Source: Desulfosporosinus acidiphilus SJ4 (GTDB taxonomy: Bacteria; Bacillota; Desulfitobacteriia; Desulfitobacteriales; Desulfitobacteriaceae). From it: a DNA stretch of 64,000 nt. Below the pieces are notes generated by a model. The model saw nothing but the letters and a program-made list of their open reading frames with translations. It had not been told where the DNA came from and ran no database searches. This document shows positions 46,120-54,504 of this stretch, one piece after another. Where the stretch lies: assembly GCF_000255115.2 (NCBI RefSeq), contig NC_018068.1:2637977-2701976 (forward strand), in the 5' to 3' direction. The first letter of the stretch is position 1. Each line of letters opens with the position of its first letter. The translations under genes were made by a program, and so were the position numbers.

Positions 46120-46258
46120 ACCTCACCAGCTCACCAAGTTTCAAAAGGGGCCTTCTTTTGGAAAGCGGGGGAATTGACTTGGCACCAGACTCCTGGCTAA
46201 CCTTTAAATCAAATGACGGCTTCTTGAACTTGGCGAGGGTGGGCTGGTGTGGGGGTGA
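46120..46258 (+). repeat. family A-related repeat, copy 9 (variant)
   Basis: Opens ACCTCACCAGCTCACC and closes GGCGAGGGTGGGCTGGTG, which pair. The middle has ACTCCTGGCTAACCTTT and GACGGCTTCTTGAACTTGGC, a variant core also seen at 12240-12345, 13190-13250 and 50300-50330. Confidence 0.65.
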
Positions 46259-46269
46259 TATAACTTGCT

Positions 46270-47043
46270 CTATTTTCCTTTGGCAGTCTGCTCCTCTAAT
46301 TGTTGGTAACCCTTTATATCAACAGGGATAAATATTTTGTAATTGACTTGATTTATCAGCTTATCTGTATAATCTTGCCATGTCTTATAAGCTTCATTCT
46401 GCCCGGCTGGAATCGAGTGTAAAACTAAGTTTCTAAGTTTCACTCTTCCTAAAAGAATTTGCGTAAATTTTATCGTTTCGGGAGAATTGATGTAATCCGT
46501 GGAAGTACTAAAGCCATTGTCATTTATTGTTTTTGTATACGCTTTTTTGGCAGGGTCGCTATCTGGTAGCGAATCCATAGATTTTTTCTGTTGTTCCAAA
46601 TATGAGCTAGCTTCGTCTGGAGTTACCTGCAATCCTTGGCGCATTACCTCATTATCAATTAACGCATTTTTTACTAGAAGACCCAATGCTATTTTTTCGT
46701 AGAAGAATTCATCCTGGGGCTTTTTAATATTGTTAACAAAGTCATTCTGCTTAATTAAAACTTCCCGCGTAAGCTGCAAACCGGTTATTTTGGTATCCCC
46801 TACCTCTGCAACTACATTTGGATACTTTGTATTTTTTATATTCTTAAGATCAGGGATTGCTATATTCGTAGTACTTCCGACAATGGGCTGTGCTATTTGG
46901 GTATGACTATTATTTTGTGATGTCATGCTTTGTACCGCTTTAAGTATGTTTGTTGGGACTTGTTGTTCAGCTTTTTGACCACAACCGATTAAAATTTGAC
47001 TTAACAGAAGTAAAAGTACAATAGATACTAAAATTCTCTTCAT
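46270..47043 (-). CDS. SurA/PrsA-like lipoprotein
   Basis: 257 residues from the ATG at 47043. Lipoprotein signal with lipobox LIGCG (Cys 21), then a SurA N-terminal chaperone-like domain: VVAEVGDTKITGLQLTREVL, FFYEKIALGLLVKNALIDNE, RQGLQVTPDEASSYLEQQKK. The parvulin PPIase domain is lacking, so it is probably a membrane-anchored chaperone outside the cell membrane. A single-gene unit of the array. Confidence 0.8.
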   Translation of the reverse strand: MKRILVSIVLLLLLSQILIGCGQKAEQQVPTNILKAVQSMTSQNNSHTQIAQPIVGSTTNIAIPDLKNIKNTKYPNVVAEVGDTKITGLQLTREVLIKQNDFVNNIKKPQDEFFYEKIALGLLVKNALIDNEVMRQGLQVTPDEASSYLEQQKKSMDSLPDSDPAKKAYTKTINDNGFSTSTDYINSPETIKFTQILLGRVKLRNLVLHSIPAGQNEAYKTWQDYTDKLINQVNYKIFIPVDIKGYQQLEEQTAKGK

Positions 47044-47171
47044 CAACTAAATCCCTCTTTTCTAGCTGACGTTCACCCTTCATTCTTATCAGCCAGGCGT
47101 GGTGGTTAAATCAGGTATCTTAATCTTAATTCCACAATTGCCATCTGTTTCCTGCAATATGAATGTAAAAA

Positions 47172-47189
47172 GAGCGTCCGAAGACGCTC
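47172..47189 (-). terminator. UUCG-loop terminator, shared module
   Basis: On the minus strand GAGCGTC-TTCG-GACGCTC followed by TTTTTAC: a perfect 7-bp stem with a stable tetraloop. It and its flank resemble the module at 18284-18301. Confidence 0.8.
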
Positions 47190-47249
47190 CGTTAATTTTG
47201 CCATCAACACTCTCGGATAAAACGACAACAGTACCCCCTTATGCAAGAC

Positions 47250-47405
47250 TCGATGCAACGCATCCCTCCAGCTTTCGGTTCGGTTATCCGCTAGGTAAGG
47301 ACATCCATCCTGCGGGATTGAAAGAGTTCGGTGGTTGACTGGTGGCTGGGGTTTATAGGAATTTGGGGTTGAGGGTAGCGGGGGGCAGGATGACGTGGGG
47401 GGGAT
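47250..47405 (+). repeat. family A repeat, copy 10
   Basis: GCAACGCATCCCTCCAGC, GGTTCGGTTATCCGCTAGG, ACATCCATCCTGCGGGATTG, GTTCGGTGGTTGACTGGTGG, ATTTGGGGTTGAGGGTAGCG: one of the best-preserved copies. Confidence 0.9.
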
Positions 47406-47462
47406 TGAGTTTAGATACATTTTGTTGGCAAATTAAACTTTTCTTAGTTAATCAATAGTTTT

Positions 47463-48053
47463 TTATATTCCCACCCTGCTTTTTACATAGTCGAGAATTT
47501 CAGTCTGTTGTTCCTTCTCAACTTTGAATGGTATCTTTATGTCTTGAGTCATCCACAAATATTTTTTAGTTACATTAAATGTCAATAGTTCTTCTTTAAA
47601 ATTATATGAAGAAACATTACTCCACTTTGTAGGTATTCCCCATTGGTAGATGCATTTATCGCCTAACCCCTCTTTTTCCATATTGTGATAACCGAACATT
47701 AGTGGTAACATGCCCAGCATATATAGAAATGAGATATCAACAGTTCTTAAAATCGCTTCGAATATTAAAATTGCTACCAGGATGAAAAACCCAATGACCT
47801 GAACTTTTTTATTAGTCCTTTTCAAGACATACTTTAATTCCCCATATCGCATTCTTTTAAGCCTGATACTTATAAAATCATAAACAATGATAATACTTAA
47901 AATTATTTCAATAACTATAGGTAGCAACGTCCCAATCGTTAAACCAAATATTTTAACGCCTAACACACCATTTATGCCTAAGTAAAATGTCCCGAAAAAT
48001 GATAATACCGAAACCACAAGAATGATAAGTATGGATATAATCTTTATTTTCAT
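47463..48053 (-). CDS. multi-pass membrane protein, unknown
   Basis: 196 residues; GAGGGG precedes the ATG. Five hydrophobic helices (IISILIILVVSVLSFFGTFY; LTIGTLLPIVIEIILSIIIV; VQVIGFFILVAILIFEAIL; FLYMLGMLPLMFGY), then a soluble C-terminus (YQWGIPTKWSNVSSYNFKEE) resembling DUF5673-like proteins. Single-gene unit of the array; terminated by the module at 47172. Confidence 0.7.
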   Translation of the reverse strand: MKIKIISILIILVVSVLSFFGTFYLGINGVLGVKIFGLTIGTLLPIVIEIILSIIIVYDFISIRLKRMRYGELKYVLKRTNKKVQVIGFFILVAILIFEAILRTVDISFLYMLGMLPLMFGYHNMEKEGLGDKCIYQWGIPTKWSNVSSYNFKEELLTFNVTKKYLWMTQDIKIPFKVEKEQQTEILDYVKSRVGI

Positions 48054-48114
48054 TTACACCCCTCTTCCTTTTCCGACTTTCAATCTCATCCTTCAGAAGA
48101 CGTCTCCTTTTATA

Positions 48115-48268
48115 GACTCCATCCACCTATCTCCCGTATCCACTAGCTAAGCGCATCCCCTCCTTCGGGATTGAAGGAGTCTGGTTGCTTGACTGGTAGC
48201 TGGGTTTTATCACATTGGTGGGGATTTGGGGTTGAGGGATAGCTGGGTGGTGCAAGTGGCTTGAGTAA
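48115..48268 (+). repeat. family A repeat, copy 11
   Basis: CTCCATCCACCTATCTCCCG, CGCATCCCCTCCTTCGGGAT, TGAAGGAGTCTGGTTGCTTG, GATTTGGGGTTGAGGGATAG. The rest of 48269-48608 has more C-rich/G-rich pairing (CCCAGC near 48457 with GCTGGG near 48545) but no gene. Confidence 0.8.
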
Positions 48269-48608
48269 ATAACTGCCGGGCATCTTGCCCAGAATATTGC
48301 CGCTTTGAGTTGTACGCTAATTGACGGAATTGGCGTCCGGACCAGTTCTAACCGCTATCCTTTCCTAATTATACCACCGTACCTCGACAAATTGTAAAAA
48401 TCCAGAGCAATACGCCCTGGATTCGCAAAGCCGTTTAGATCATTTGGTTTTTAACCCAGCTCTCGCAGGTGGGGGGATTTTTAGGTTTCCCCTAGCAGTG
48501 GAGGCCTGACTTAATAAGTAAGTTTATCAAATTCCCGAAATTTAGCTGGGGGCGCTGGTGGGCCTGGAGTTAGTAGGGATCAATGCGACGGTTGAATGGT
48601 AAAAGGAG

Positions 48609-49064
48609 TCATAATTCCTTCGTCATAAAAACACTATTTGGGTCCTCTACGTATTCCGAAAACGGCTCACAATATTGGAACCCAAAACTTATATATAATC
48701 TTCTAGCCGGTTCGAAAGCATTTATTGAACCCGTTTCCAAACTCAATCTCTGATATCCGCGCACCTTGGCCTCTTCAATAATATTTTGAAGAACGCCCTT
48801 AGCAATACCCTTTCTGCGATGCGATGAGGAAGTTCGCATTGATTTGATCTCTCCGTGTTTTCTATCCAGTTCTTTTAGAGCCCCGCACCCAACTAATTCA
48901 TCACCCTCCCAGGCGCTCCAAAAAGTAATTTCAGGTTTTCTTAGGGATTCAAGACCAAGTGCATGCATACTCCCCGGCGGAGACTGAATGGCCATACTCT
49001 GTAGATGCTCTCTCACTAATTCAGCAACTTGTGGCCCGGATAAATCATCTATTTTAAGATACAT
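48609..49064 (-). CDS. GNAT acetyltransferase
   Basis: 151 residues; GGAGG precedes the ATG. VGCGALKELDRKHGEIKSMR, then the acetyl-CoA loop SSHRRKGIAKGVLQNIIEEA, and LSLETGSINAFEPARRLYIS, FGFQYCEPF. Similar to the YafP/PhnO-like group with the ETG motif. Substrate unknown. A single-gene unit of the array. Confidence 0.85.
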   Translation of the reverse strand: MYLKIDDLSGPQVAELVREHLQSMAIQSPPGSMHALGLESLRKPEITFWSAWEGDELVGCGALKELDRKHGEIKSMRTSSSHRRKGIAKGVLQNIIEEAKVRGYQRLSLETGSINAFEPARRLYISFGFQYCEPFSEYVEDPNSVFMTKEL

Positions 49065-49182
49065 AGAAATACCTCCAATGTATGGAACTTAGTTTATTGA
49101 CTCGCTTGACCAGCAGATAGCTTTGATAATGGCGGCTATTTCTCCTTAAGATTAGCAAGTGGCAGGATTATTTACCTTCACG

Positions 49183-49454
49183 TTACTTTACTGAATAAAT
49201 AAACCGTGGAATTAGTCGTCCTCTTTTAAGTAAAGATTCAACTTCTCCGCAATAAATCGCGCCCATTTTTATATAGAATTCCTTGGCTTGTGGACTTGTA
49301 ACAATGCTAAATCCATTAACTCTTCAGTCACTTTATAAATTGACTGAAACTTTTCCATGTAGCTGGAATCATATCCCCAATATGCTTCAGATCTCACGGC
49401 AATATTTGTCAAGATTTCAGATTCACCGGTTTTTGCATTTCGAATGTTTAGCAT
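49183..49454 (-). pseudogene. GNAT acetyltransferase relic
   Basis: N-terminal part MLNIRNAKTGESEILTNIAV, RSEAYWGYDSSYMEKFQSIY, then a frame change and a jump to the C-terminal part PQAKEFYIKMGAIYCGEVES, GRLIPRFIYSVK, stop at 49183. The acetyl-CoA-binding middle is deleted. No family A repeat separates it from the gene to its left. Confidence 0.65.
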
Positions 49455-49499
49455 TTTTTCTCACCGTTCTTATAATGTTCTCATTTCTCTTTTCTAACC

Positions 49500-49660
49500 G
49501 GGTGACGGCCTGCTTCCGGCAATCCCACACTCCCAACACTCTATGTGACGCATCTCTCAGCCTCCACCTTCCCAGTTCAGTGAGCGCCTTTGGTTAGGTA
49601 AGGACATCCTGAAGCAATGACAGTTAGGGATAACTTGGCTTTGTGGAGTTCGAGGAGTTG
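49500..49660 (+). repeat. family A repeat, copy 12 (variant)
   Basis: CTAACCGGGTGACGG, CTCTCAGCCTCCACCTTCCC, GAGCGCCTTTGGTTAGGTAA, GGACATCCTGAAGCAATGAC, AGTTAGGGATAACTTGGC. It shares the AGCGCCTTTGG segment only with copy 13. Confidence 0.7.
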
Positions 49661-49683
49661 GGTATTAACTGTGCAACCGAAGA

Positions 49684-50103
49684 TCAAGCCAAATAATCTG
49701 AGTCATATGGATACTTAGCAAATGCAGTTTTATGATGCTTAAACCCTAACTTTCTATAGAACTCCTCGTTCCCAAAAGTCGATGTCAAATGAATGCATAG
49801 GTGCTCGTTTTCTTTTAGCAATCCAGCAATTAGACCTTTACCGATTCCTAATTTCTGATATTCCGGCAAGACACCTACATCAAAGATCATTCCATAACAA
49901 ACTCCATCCGACAACATCCTGGCCGCTCCAATTAGTTTCTCATTTCTCCAAGCTGTTACTACCTTATAGCTTTGTTCAAATGCCTTACAAATCTTGTCAT
50001 GATCCTTCTTTTTACCGTAGCCAGCAACTAATCCAACCTCATCATATATTTGAAAGAGCTGTTGCCAATCGATACAGTCTATACCAATCTTGTAGTTAAA
50101 CAT
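49684..50103 (-). CDS. GNAT acetyltransferase
   Basis: 139 residues; CGGAGTGAG precedes the ATG. KIGIDCIDWQQLFQIYDEVG, then AARMLSDGVCYGMIFDVGVL and the loop PEYQKLGIGKGLIAGLLKEN; C-terminal FYRKLGFKHHKTAFAKYP. Small single-domain GNAT with unknown substrate. Last gene of the array on the right. Confidence 0.85.
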   Translation of the reverse strand: MFNYKIGIDCIDWQQLFQIYDEVGLVAGYGKKKDHDKICKAFEQSYKVVTAWRNEKLIGAARMLSDGVCYGMIFDVGVLPEYQKLGIGKGLIAGLLKENEHLCIHLTSTFGNEEFYRKLGFKHHKTAFAKYPYDSDYLA

Positions 50104-50149
50104 GCTTTCTCACTCCGATTTAAAACTTTGCTCATTCTATCTGGATTTT

Positions 50150-50362
50150 TAACCAGCCCCAACATGCAACCCATCCTTTCAGCTTTCCGGTTCGGTTAGC
50201 GCCTTTGGATAGGTAAGGATATCCCGGAGCATTAGCTGTTAGGGTTTCTTTGTATTATCACTCCCAGCGGCAGTCGCCACTCGCGACCGTCAACTAGGCT
50301 TTATCGGAGGCGGCTAATTCTTCTTGAGGTTAGCGGGGGCGCGGGTGTGCGTGGGGGATTTT
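50150..50362 (+). repeat. family A repeat, copy 13 (variant)
   Basis: GCAACCCATCCTTTCAGC, TTTCCGGTTCGGTTAGCGCC, GGATAGGTAAGGATATCCCG, GGCTTTATCGGAGGCGGC, TTCTTCTTGAGGTTAGCGGG. It joins features of the main core and of the copy 9 variant. 50363-50903 beyond it shows no gene. Confidence 0.75.
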
Positions 50363-50903
50363 GCCGAAAAAATAATTCAAAAAGTTATCAAATAAAAGTA
50401 TTATGTTAACAGCTTCTTAATATCCGATAAATTTCTAATTGCATGATAAATTCTTTGTCTAAACATGTAATATAAACAAACACTACGTTCCGGTGGTAGA
50501 AAATTGTATCGACGTCACACCCCTAAATATCCCAAAACCTTTTATCCTCAGCAAAAGCAAAGCACAGGCAGAATAAGTTGGTCTGTGCTATAAGTTGGTT
50601 TAACTCTTCCGTCAGAAAGGTTACTTAAACCTCGTTCAATTTGGTAAATATTTTTCATATACCTTACCAATTTTGCAATGTATTATTCTCATTTTATCCC
50701 CTCTTTCCCCCTGATTTTAGCAGAATGAAATGGCTGATAAAAGGTAAACTCCTAATTTAGTACACTTTTTAAATCGATAAATATACCTGCGAAATCAATG
50801 GCTTGGCTGCGGTAGGGGCTAAAGTGCTGCACAAAAAGCAAATATTGCCACGTCTAAGTTTAACCAAAGCAAATTCCTGCGGAAATCCGTTTTTAAAAAA
50901 GCG

Positions 50904-50945
50904 TTTGTCGTGATTGACATGATCAGGAACGCGTTTTGATATAAA
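50904..50945 (-). terminator. terminator of the 53-residue gene
   Basis: On the minus strand GCGTT...AACGC with an inner TGAT/AATCA pairing, followed by TTTTTTAAAA. It overlaps the end of the small gene. Confidence 0.5.
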
Positions 50946-51084
50946 TAACTAAAGCAATGGAAGAAAGGATAATTGCCAAGAGCCATCCGACGACTGGAGC
51001 ATAATAAAAAATCCCCTTTACTATATACGCGACAGTTAACGATAACAAACTGAGCCCCATAAAAAGTTTACCGAAATTTTTCAA
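50923..51084 (-). CDS. small two-helix membrane protein (possible immunity protein)
   Basis: 53 residues from TTG at 51084, with GGGGGAGA upstream. KNFGKLFMGLSLLSLTVAYI is helix 1; PVVGWLLAIILSSIALVIYI is helix 2; it ends KTRS. Short two-helix proteins next to Cys-rich peptides are often bacteriocin immunity proteins. That is only a context-based guess here. Confidence 0.5.
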   Translation of the reverse strand: MKNFGKLFMGLSLLSLTVAYIVKGIFYYAPVVGWLLAIILSSIALVIYIKTRS

Positions 51085-51159
51085 ATGTCTCCCCCATTTT
51101 AGCGAGTTATAACTTTATTTAGTTTTTTGGGAGTTATTATGTGAGGCGGAACTTATGGT

Positions 51160-51339
51160 CTACATTATAGTTCCATCCTCACATAAAACTCCATTACAAT
51201 TACAAGTTAAACCTAAAATAATATTTCTCGATTAAGATTATAGCGTATGAGCACAATAACCTGCACAAAAAGATCCTATACTGCCATAACCAGCAACTGC
51301 TACAGCCGCACAAGCAGCACATCCAGGTGGATGGATACC
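51160..51339 (-). pseudogene. Cys-rich bacteriocin-like peptide remnant
   Basis: Beyond the broken IS3 orfB the minus strand reads HPPGCAACAAVAVAGYGSI and GSFCAGYCAHTL, stop (51238-51240). After a second TAA in the same frame, RNIILGLTCNCNGVLCEDGT runs to TAG at 51160. The Ala/Gly-rich run with CxxC and CxxxC spacing is what one sees at the C-terminus of some bacteriocin precursors. The front of the gene, with any leader, is replaced by IS3 sequence. Confidence 0.45.
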
Positions 51340-51497
51340 CTTGACATGCTTGTGTCATTCCTGTATCGTCTAATTTTTTCTTGAATATTTTATTCGTATA
51401 TTGAAAGCCACGGTCACTATGAAAGAAAGGTTTGGCATTAGGATACGTTTTGTGGGCTATATCAAACGTTTTAAAAACCAGTTGATTATTGTTGGAA
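51340..51497 (-). pseudogene. IS3 orfB fragment, distal part
   Basis: Reads NNNQLVFKTFDIAHKTYPNA, KPFFHSDRGFQYTNKIFKKK, LDDTGMTQ; HSDRG holds the second catalytic Asp of the DDE domain. One base is lost before MSRVS, and the last third with the catalytic Glu is absent. Confidence 0.75.
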
Positions 51498-53059
51498 TGT
51501 CCAATTACATGAGTTAGTTTCATAATTCATACCCCTTGATATAAGCGGGCTTTTTACCCGTAAAAAAAGGAGTACCTCCCCAAAATCTCGAAAGTGTAAG
51601 TGACCAAACAAACACCGAGAGGTTGAAAGGAGAACTCCCAATGTTTAGTATTCGCCAAGAACGTCTATTTTCCTTGGAAGAAATCTTAGAAATGTCACCG
51701 AAAGAATCGTATCCGCTTCTATTGGAACCGCTGAATATTACTCCTTTGTTGAGAGTGGTTTCAAAAAGGGCATTTTTGGGAGCTCCAACCACGCTTAACT
51801 ATTCAGCCATGATCTATTCTTTATTCATTCGAGTGATCGAACGAATTCCTACGATCAAAGATTTACGAAAACGATTAAAAAACAGCTTGGAATTCCGTTT
51901 CGACTGCGGCTTTACGATGGCTGATGCAGTTCCTAGCGAGTCCTCTTATACTCGAATGATTCAAAAAATCAAGGGTTCTTCTGCTTTGGAAAAAATTCAA
52001 AATGAACTAGTCTCTCAGGCGTTTCAAGAAGGCTTCATCGATGGGGATGTTATAGCCATCGATGCTACTCATATTGAAGCGAGAGACCGTAAACCTGAGA
52101 AAAAGAAAGACGAAGAGATTCCGGTCAAGCAAACCTCCAAAAAACGCGGACGAAAACCCAAATCGGAACGGGAGAAATGGCTCAAAGAACAACAGGAACT
52201 GGAAGAGAATCGACCCCTCTTTGAGAAGAAAATTGAAGCTCAACTTCCTCTTGATTTCAAGACGATCGAACAGCAAATCCCGCAAGATCCTCACTGGGGA
52301 ATTAAGAAAAACTCCGAGGGCAAAAACGTCTTTTGGTTCGGGTTCAAAGGTCATCTTCTCGTGGACTGTAAAAGCCAATACATTTTAAAGTCCTTACTTT
52401 CCTCGGGAAATGTCAATGATGGCAAAATGGCGATTCCTCTACTCAAGGCTCTTCATGAACTTCACCCCCAGCTGAAGCCTTCCTATTCGCTTTTGGATGC
52501 TGGTTACGATTACAGCTCAATTTACCAACAAGCAAAAGCCATGGGGTCAAGGGCCCTGATTGATTACAATCCACGCAATGAACAACTACCTGAAGACAAG
52601 GACAAATACTTTTGCCCTAAGTGTCAAGAAGGTCATTCCTACCGATATGATAGCTATGATTCCCGATACGACACGTTGAAATATACTCAACCCAAGGAGT
52701 GCAAAGAGTGTCCTCTGAAAGAAAACAACCAGTGTCAAAAGGTATTCAAGGTTAAGGTTTCCTCAGACCCCAGAAAATACACCGTTCCAGCCAGAGGAAG
52801 TGGGCGCTACTTTGAACTCTATAAACAGAGAACAGCCGTAGAACGTGTTAATGCTTATCTCAAAGAGTACTTTCAGTTAAACAACATTCGACATCGAGGA
52901 AACGTAGCCAAAGTCGATTTCGAGTTTTCTATCCTGACCTATACCCTCTGCAAATTAGCCGTAGACCGATTGAACAAGTTCAAACGTATAGCTGCAGCAT
53001 AAATCTTCAAAAAATGTTACTAACGAAATTCTGAAGGTCTGAGCTTTAACAATTAAACA
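51498..53059 (+). mobile_element. IS1182-type insertion sequence
   Basis: Ends TGTCCAATTACATGAG (51498) and, on the other strand, TGTTTAATTGTTAAAGC (53059), a weak inverted repeat. Joining the flanks restores the IS3 orfB codons H-N-S-N exactly, so no target duplication is visible. Carries one transposase gene. Confidence 0.75.
51641..53002 (+). CDS. IS1182-family transposase
   Basis: About 453 residues from the ATG at 51641, before which AAGGAGAA gives the site; the frame opens at 51623. MFSIRQERLFSLEEILEMSP and the DUF772-like part (SLFIRVIERIPTIKDLRKRL, SLEFRFDCGFTMADAVPSES) lead to the DDE domain: GDVIAIDATHIEARD (first Asp), YSLLDAGYDYSSIYQQAKAM (second Asp), and TAVERVNAYLKEYFQLNNIR (Glu). 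A Cys cluster (CPKC, CKECPL) is a zinc-ribbon-like insert. Full length, apparently intact. Confidence 0.9.
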   Translation: MFSIRQERLFSLEEILEMSPKESYPLLLEPLNITPLLRVVSKRAFLGAPTTLNYSAMIYSLFIRVIERIPTIKDLRKRLKNSLEFRFDCGFTMADAVPSESSYTRMIQKIKGSSALEKIQNELVSQAFQEGFIDGDVIAIDATHIEARDRKPEKKKDEEIPVKQTSKKRGRKPKSEREKWLKEQQELEENRPLFEKKIEAQLPLDFKTIEQQIPQDPHWGIKKNSEGKNVFWFGFKGHLLVDCKSQYILKSLLSSGNVNDGKMAIPLLKALHELHPQLKPSYSLLDAGYDYSSIYQQAKAMGSRALIDYNPRNEQLPEDKDKYFCPKCQEGHSYRYDSYDSRYDTLKYTQPKECKECPLKENNQCQKVFKVKVSSDPRKYTVPARGSGRYFELYKQRTAVERVNAYLKEYFQLNNIRHRGNVAKVDFEFSILTYTLCKLAVDRLNKFKRIAAA

Positions 53060-53581
53060 TTATGAAATTGACTCACATAAGAAACAATACTTTTATCTGC
53101 CAGATCAAGGATGGCACTGAGATAAGCCTTGCGTTGAAGGCTAAACTTCATTTCAGTAACGTCAGTGAGCCATTTTGTTCCGAATTCATTGGATTCGAAC
53201 TCTCTGTTTAGAACATTTTCTGCTGTGATTTCAGGCGTTGATTTGATGTAATTCTTTCGTTTCCTGCGACACACCGATTTTAGATTTAGGATATGCATGA
53301 GTCTATATACCCGTTTATGATTAACACGAAGATGATGTTCACGATTAAGTTTCGTGGTCATCTGGCGATATCCAAGGATACCGTTCCGTTCCTCATAGGC
53401 CTCCTTAATGATTGGAAGTAGCTCCTTGTTGAACTTCTCATTATCGCTTTCTTTCCTGTTCAGCCATTTATAGTATGAAGACGCTGGATACCAATAATTT
53501 CACAAAGTTCCCTTATAGGATATGATTTTGTGTCATGAAGATTACGTACGGCGTAATAGATCGTTTCATGTCTTACTTGGC
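53060..53581 (-). pseudogene. IS3 orfB fragment, proximal part
   Basis: HTH_21-like YEERNGILGYRQMTTKLNRE, KRVYRLMHILNLKSVCRRKR, then the integrase core ESNEFGTKWLTDVTEMKFSL (first Asp) and LDLADKSIVSYVSQFHN, cut by IS1182. Upstream, IRELCEIIGIQR is out of frame with SYYKWLNRKESDNEKFNKEL by one missing base. Confidence 0.8.
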
Positions 53582-53962
53582 TTAAAACCGCCACCTTTCT
53601 ATCTCGTCCAGCTTTTTTAGTAAATCAATCTCCATTTGCTTTCTTCTATTATCAGTCTCAAGTAACTTGTTCTGTGCCCGTAGTTTCTCTACTTCGGACA
53701 TCTCATCTTCCGATTTTCTTTTACCGCGTTTATCCTGAAGTGCCTCCACACCATCTTTTAAGTATTTATTGGTCCAGGAATAAACCTGCTGATAGGATAC
53801 CTGAAATTTCTGTGCCGTTTCAGCGTAATTATATTGATGTTCTATGCAGTAATTAACGACTTCAATCCGTTCATCGTTAGTCGTTGTTCGTCCTTTAGTC
53901 ATGATTAGTGTTCCCCCTGTTCCAGAAGACATTAACTTCTCATGACTATTATACTTTAAAAT
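53582..53962 (-). pseudogene. IS3 orfA, distal part
   Basis: Continues orfA after the IS21 insertion: ILKYNSHEKLMSSGTGGTLI, MTKGRTTTNDERIEVVNYCI, ETAQKFQVSYQQVYSWTNKY (second helix-turn-helix), and a leucine-zipper tail VEKLRAQNKLLETDNRRKQM. Stop at 53582. Confidence 0.85.
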
Positions 53963-54116
53963 CCAGTAACTGTTTTTTGCAAGAACTTTTTCCTAAAAGT
54001 TGCAAGTAATTTTTCCATAGTATTGCAACTCCATTTTCCACAATGTTGCAAGTTCTATTTCCCCACTTCTTAGCAGGGAAATAGATTCTTTGCAGACATT
54101 TGTCACCTCAATGTGG

Positions 54117-54503
54117 TTAATAAGGCAATGATTCGGCTTCATATTTAACCCGTTGTTTCACCATTTGGGAGGGTTCTAGGCCGTGTTCTAAAAGTTTGTG
54201 TTCCAGTTCAGAAATGTACTCCTTAAGAATGCAGATCTCACGGAATTTTTCAATGCACAGGTCTTGTAGGTATTCACGTTCTTCAGCCCAGCGTTCGGAC
54301 GGGCTTTTTACTGTAACATCCAACGTCCCAGCTTCATAATCATGGATGTCTTTCTGGATATTAGCGTAAAGATCCTGTTCGGTAAATTCATACGGAAACG
54401 GCTCGTTTGCATAGTTCACAAGTAAATACTTTTTAAGGTCAGCAGGAAAAGACCTCCTGAATTTATGTTCAAGATCTCTAATCACCGTTTTGTTAATGAT
54501 CAT
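54117..54503 (-). CDS. IS21 passenger protein, unknown
   Basis: 128 residues, acidic, helical. IINKTVIRDLEHKFRRSFPA, DIHDYEAGTLDVTVKSPSER, and a long C-terminal coiled-coil-like helix (EREYLQDLCIEKFREICILK, EYISELEHKLLEHGL). It follows istB after one base, so it belongs to the element. Perhaps an accessory to transposition; no family recognised. Confidence 0.6.
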   Translation of the reverse strand: MIINKTVIRDLEHKFRRSFPADLKKYLLVNYANEPFPYEFTEQDLYANIQKDIHDYEAGTLDVTVKSPSERWAEEREYLQDLCIEKFREICILKEYISELEHKLLEHGLEPSQMVKQRVKYEAESLPY

Positions 54504-54504
54504 G

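Noticed and set aside
41550-50362. CRISPR array
   Set aside because: The repeats are 105-215 bp, imperfect and spaced by whole genes; there are no cas genes.
42225-50362. Classical integron attC sites
   Set aside because: I looked for GTTRRRY/RYYYAAC core sites at the repeat ends and found only partial matches (GTTGCAT, GTTACAT), and no IntI-like gene; so the integron idea is kept only as an analogy.
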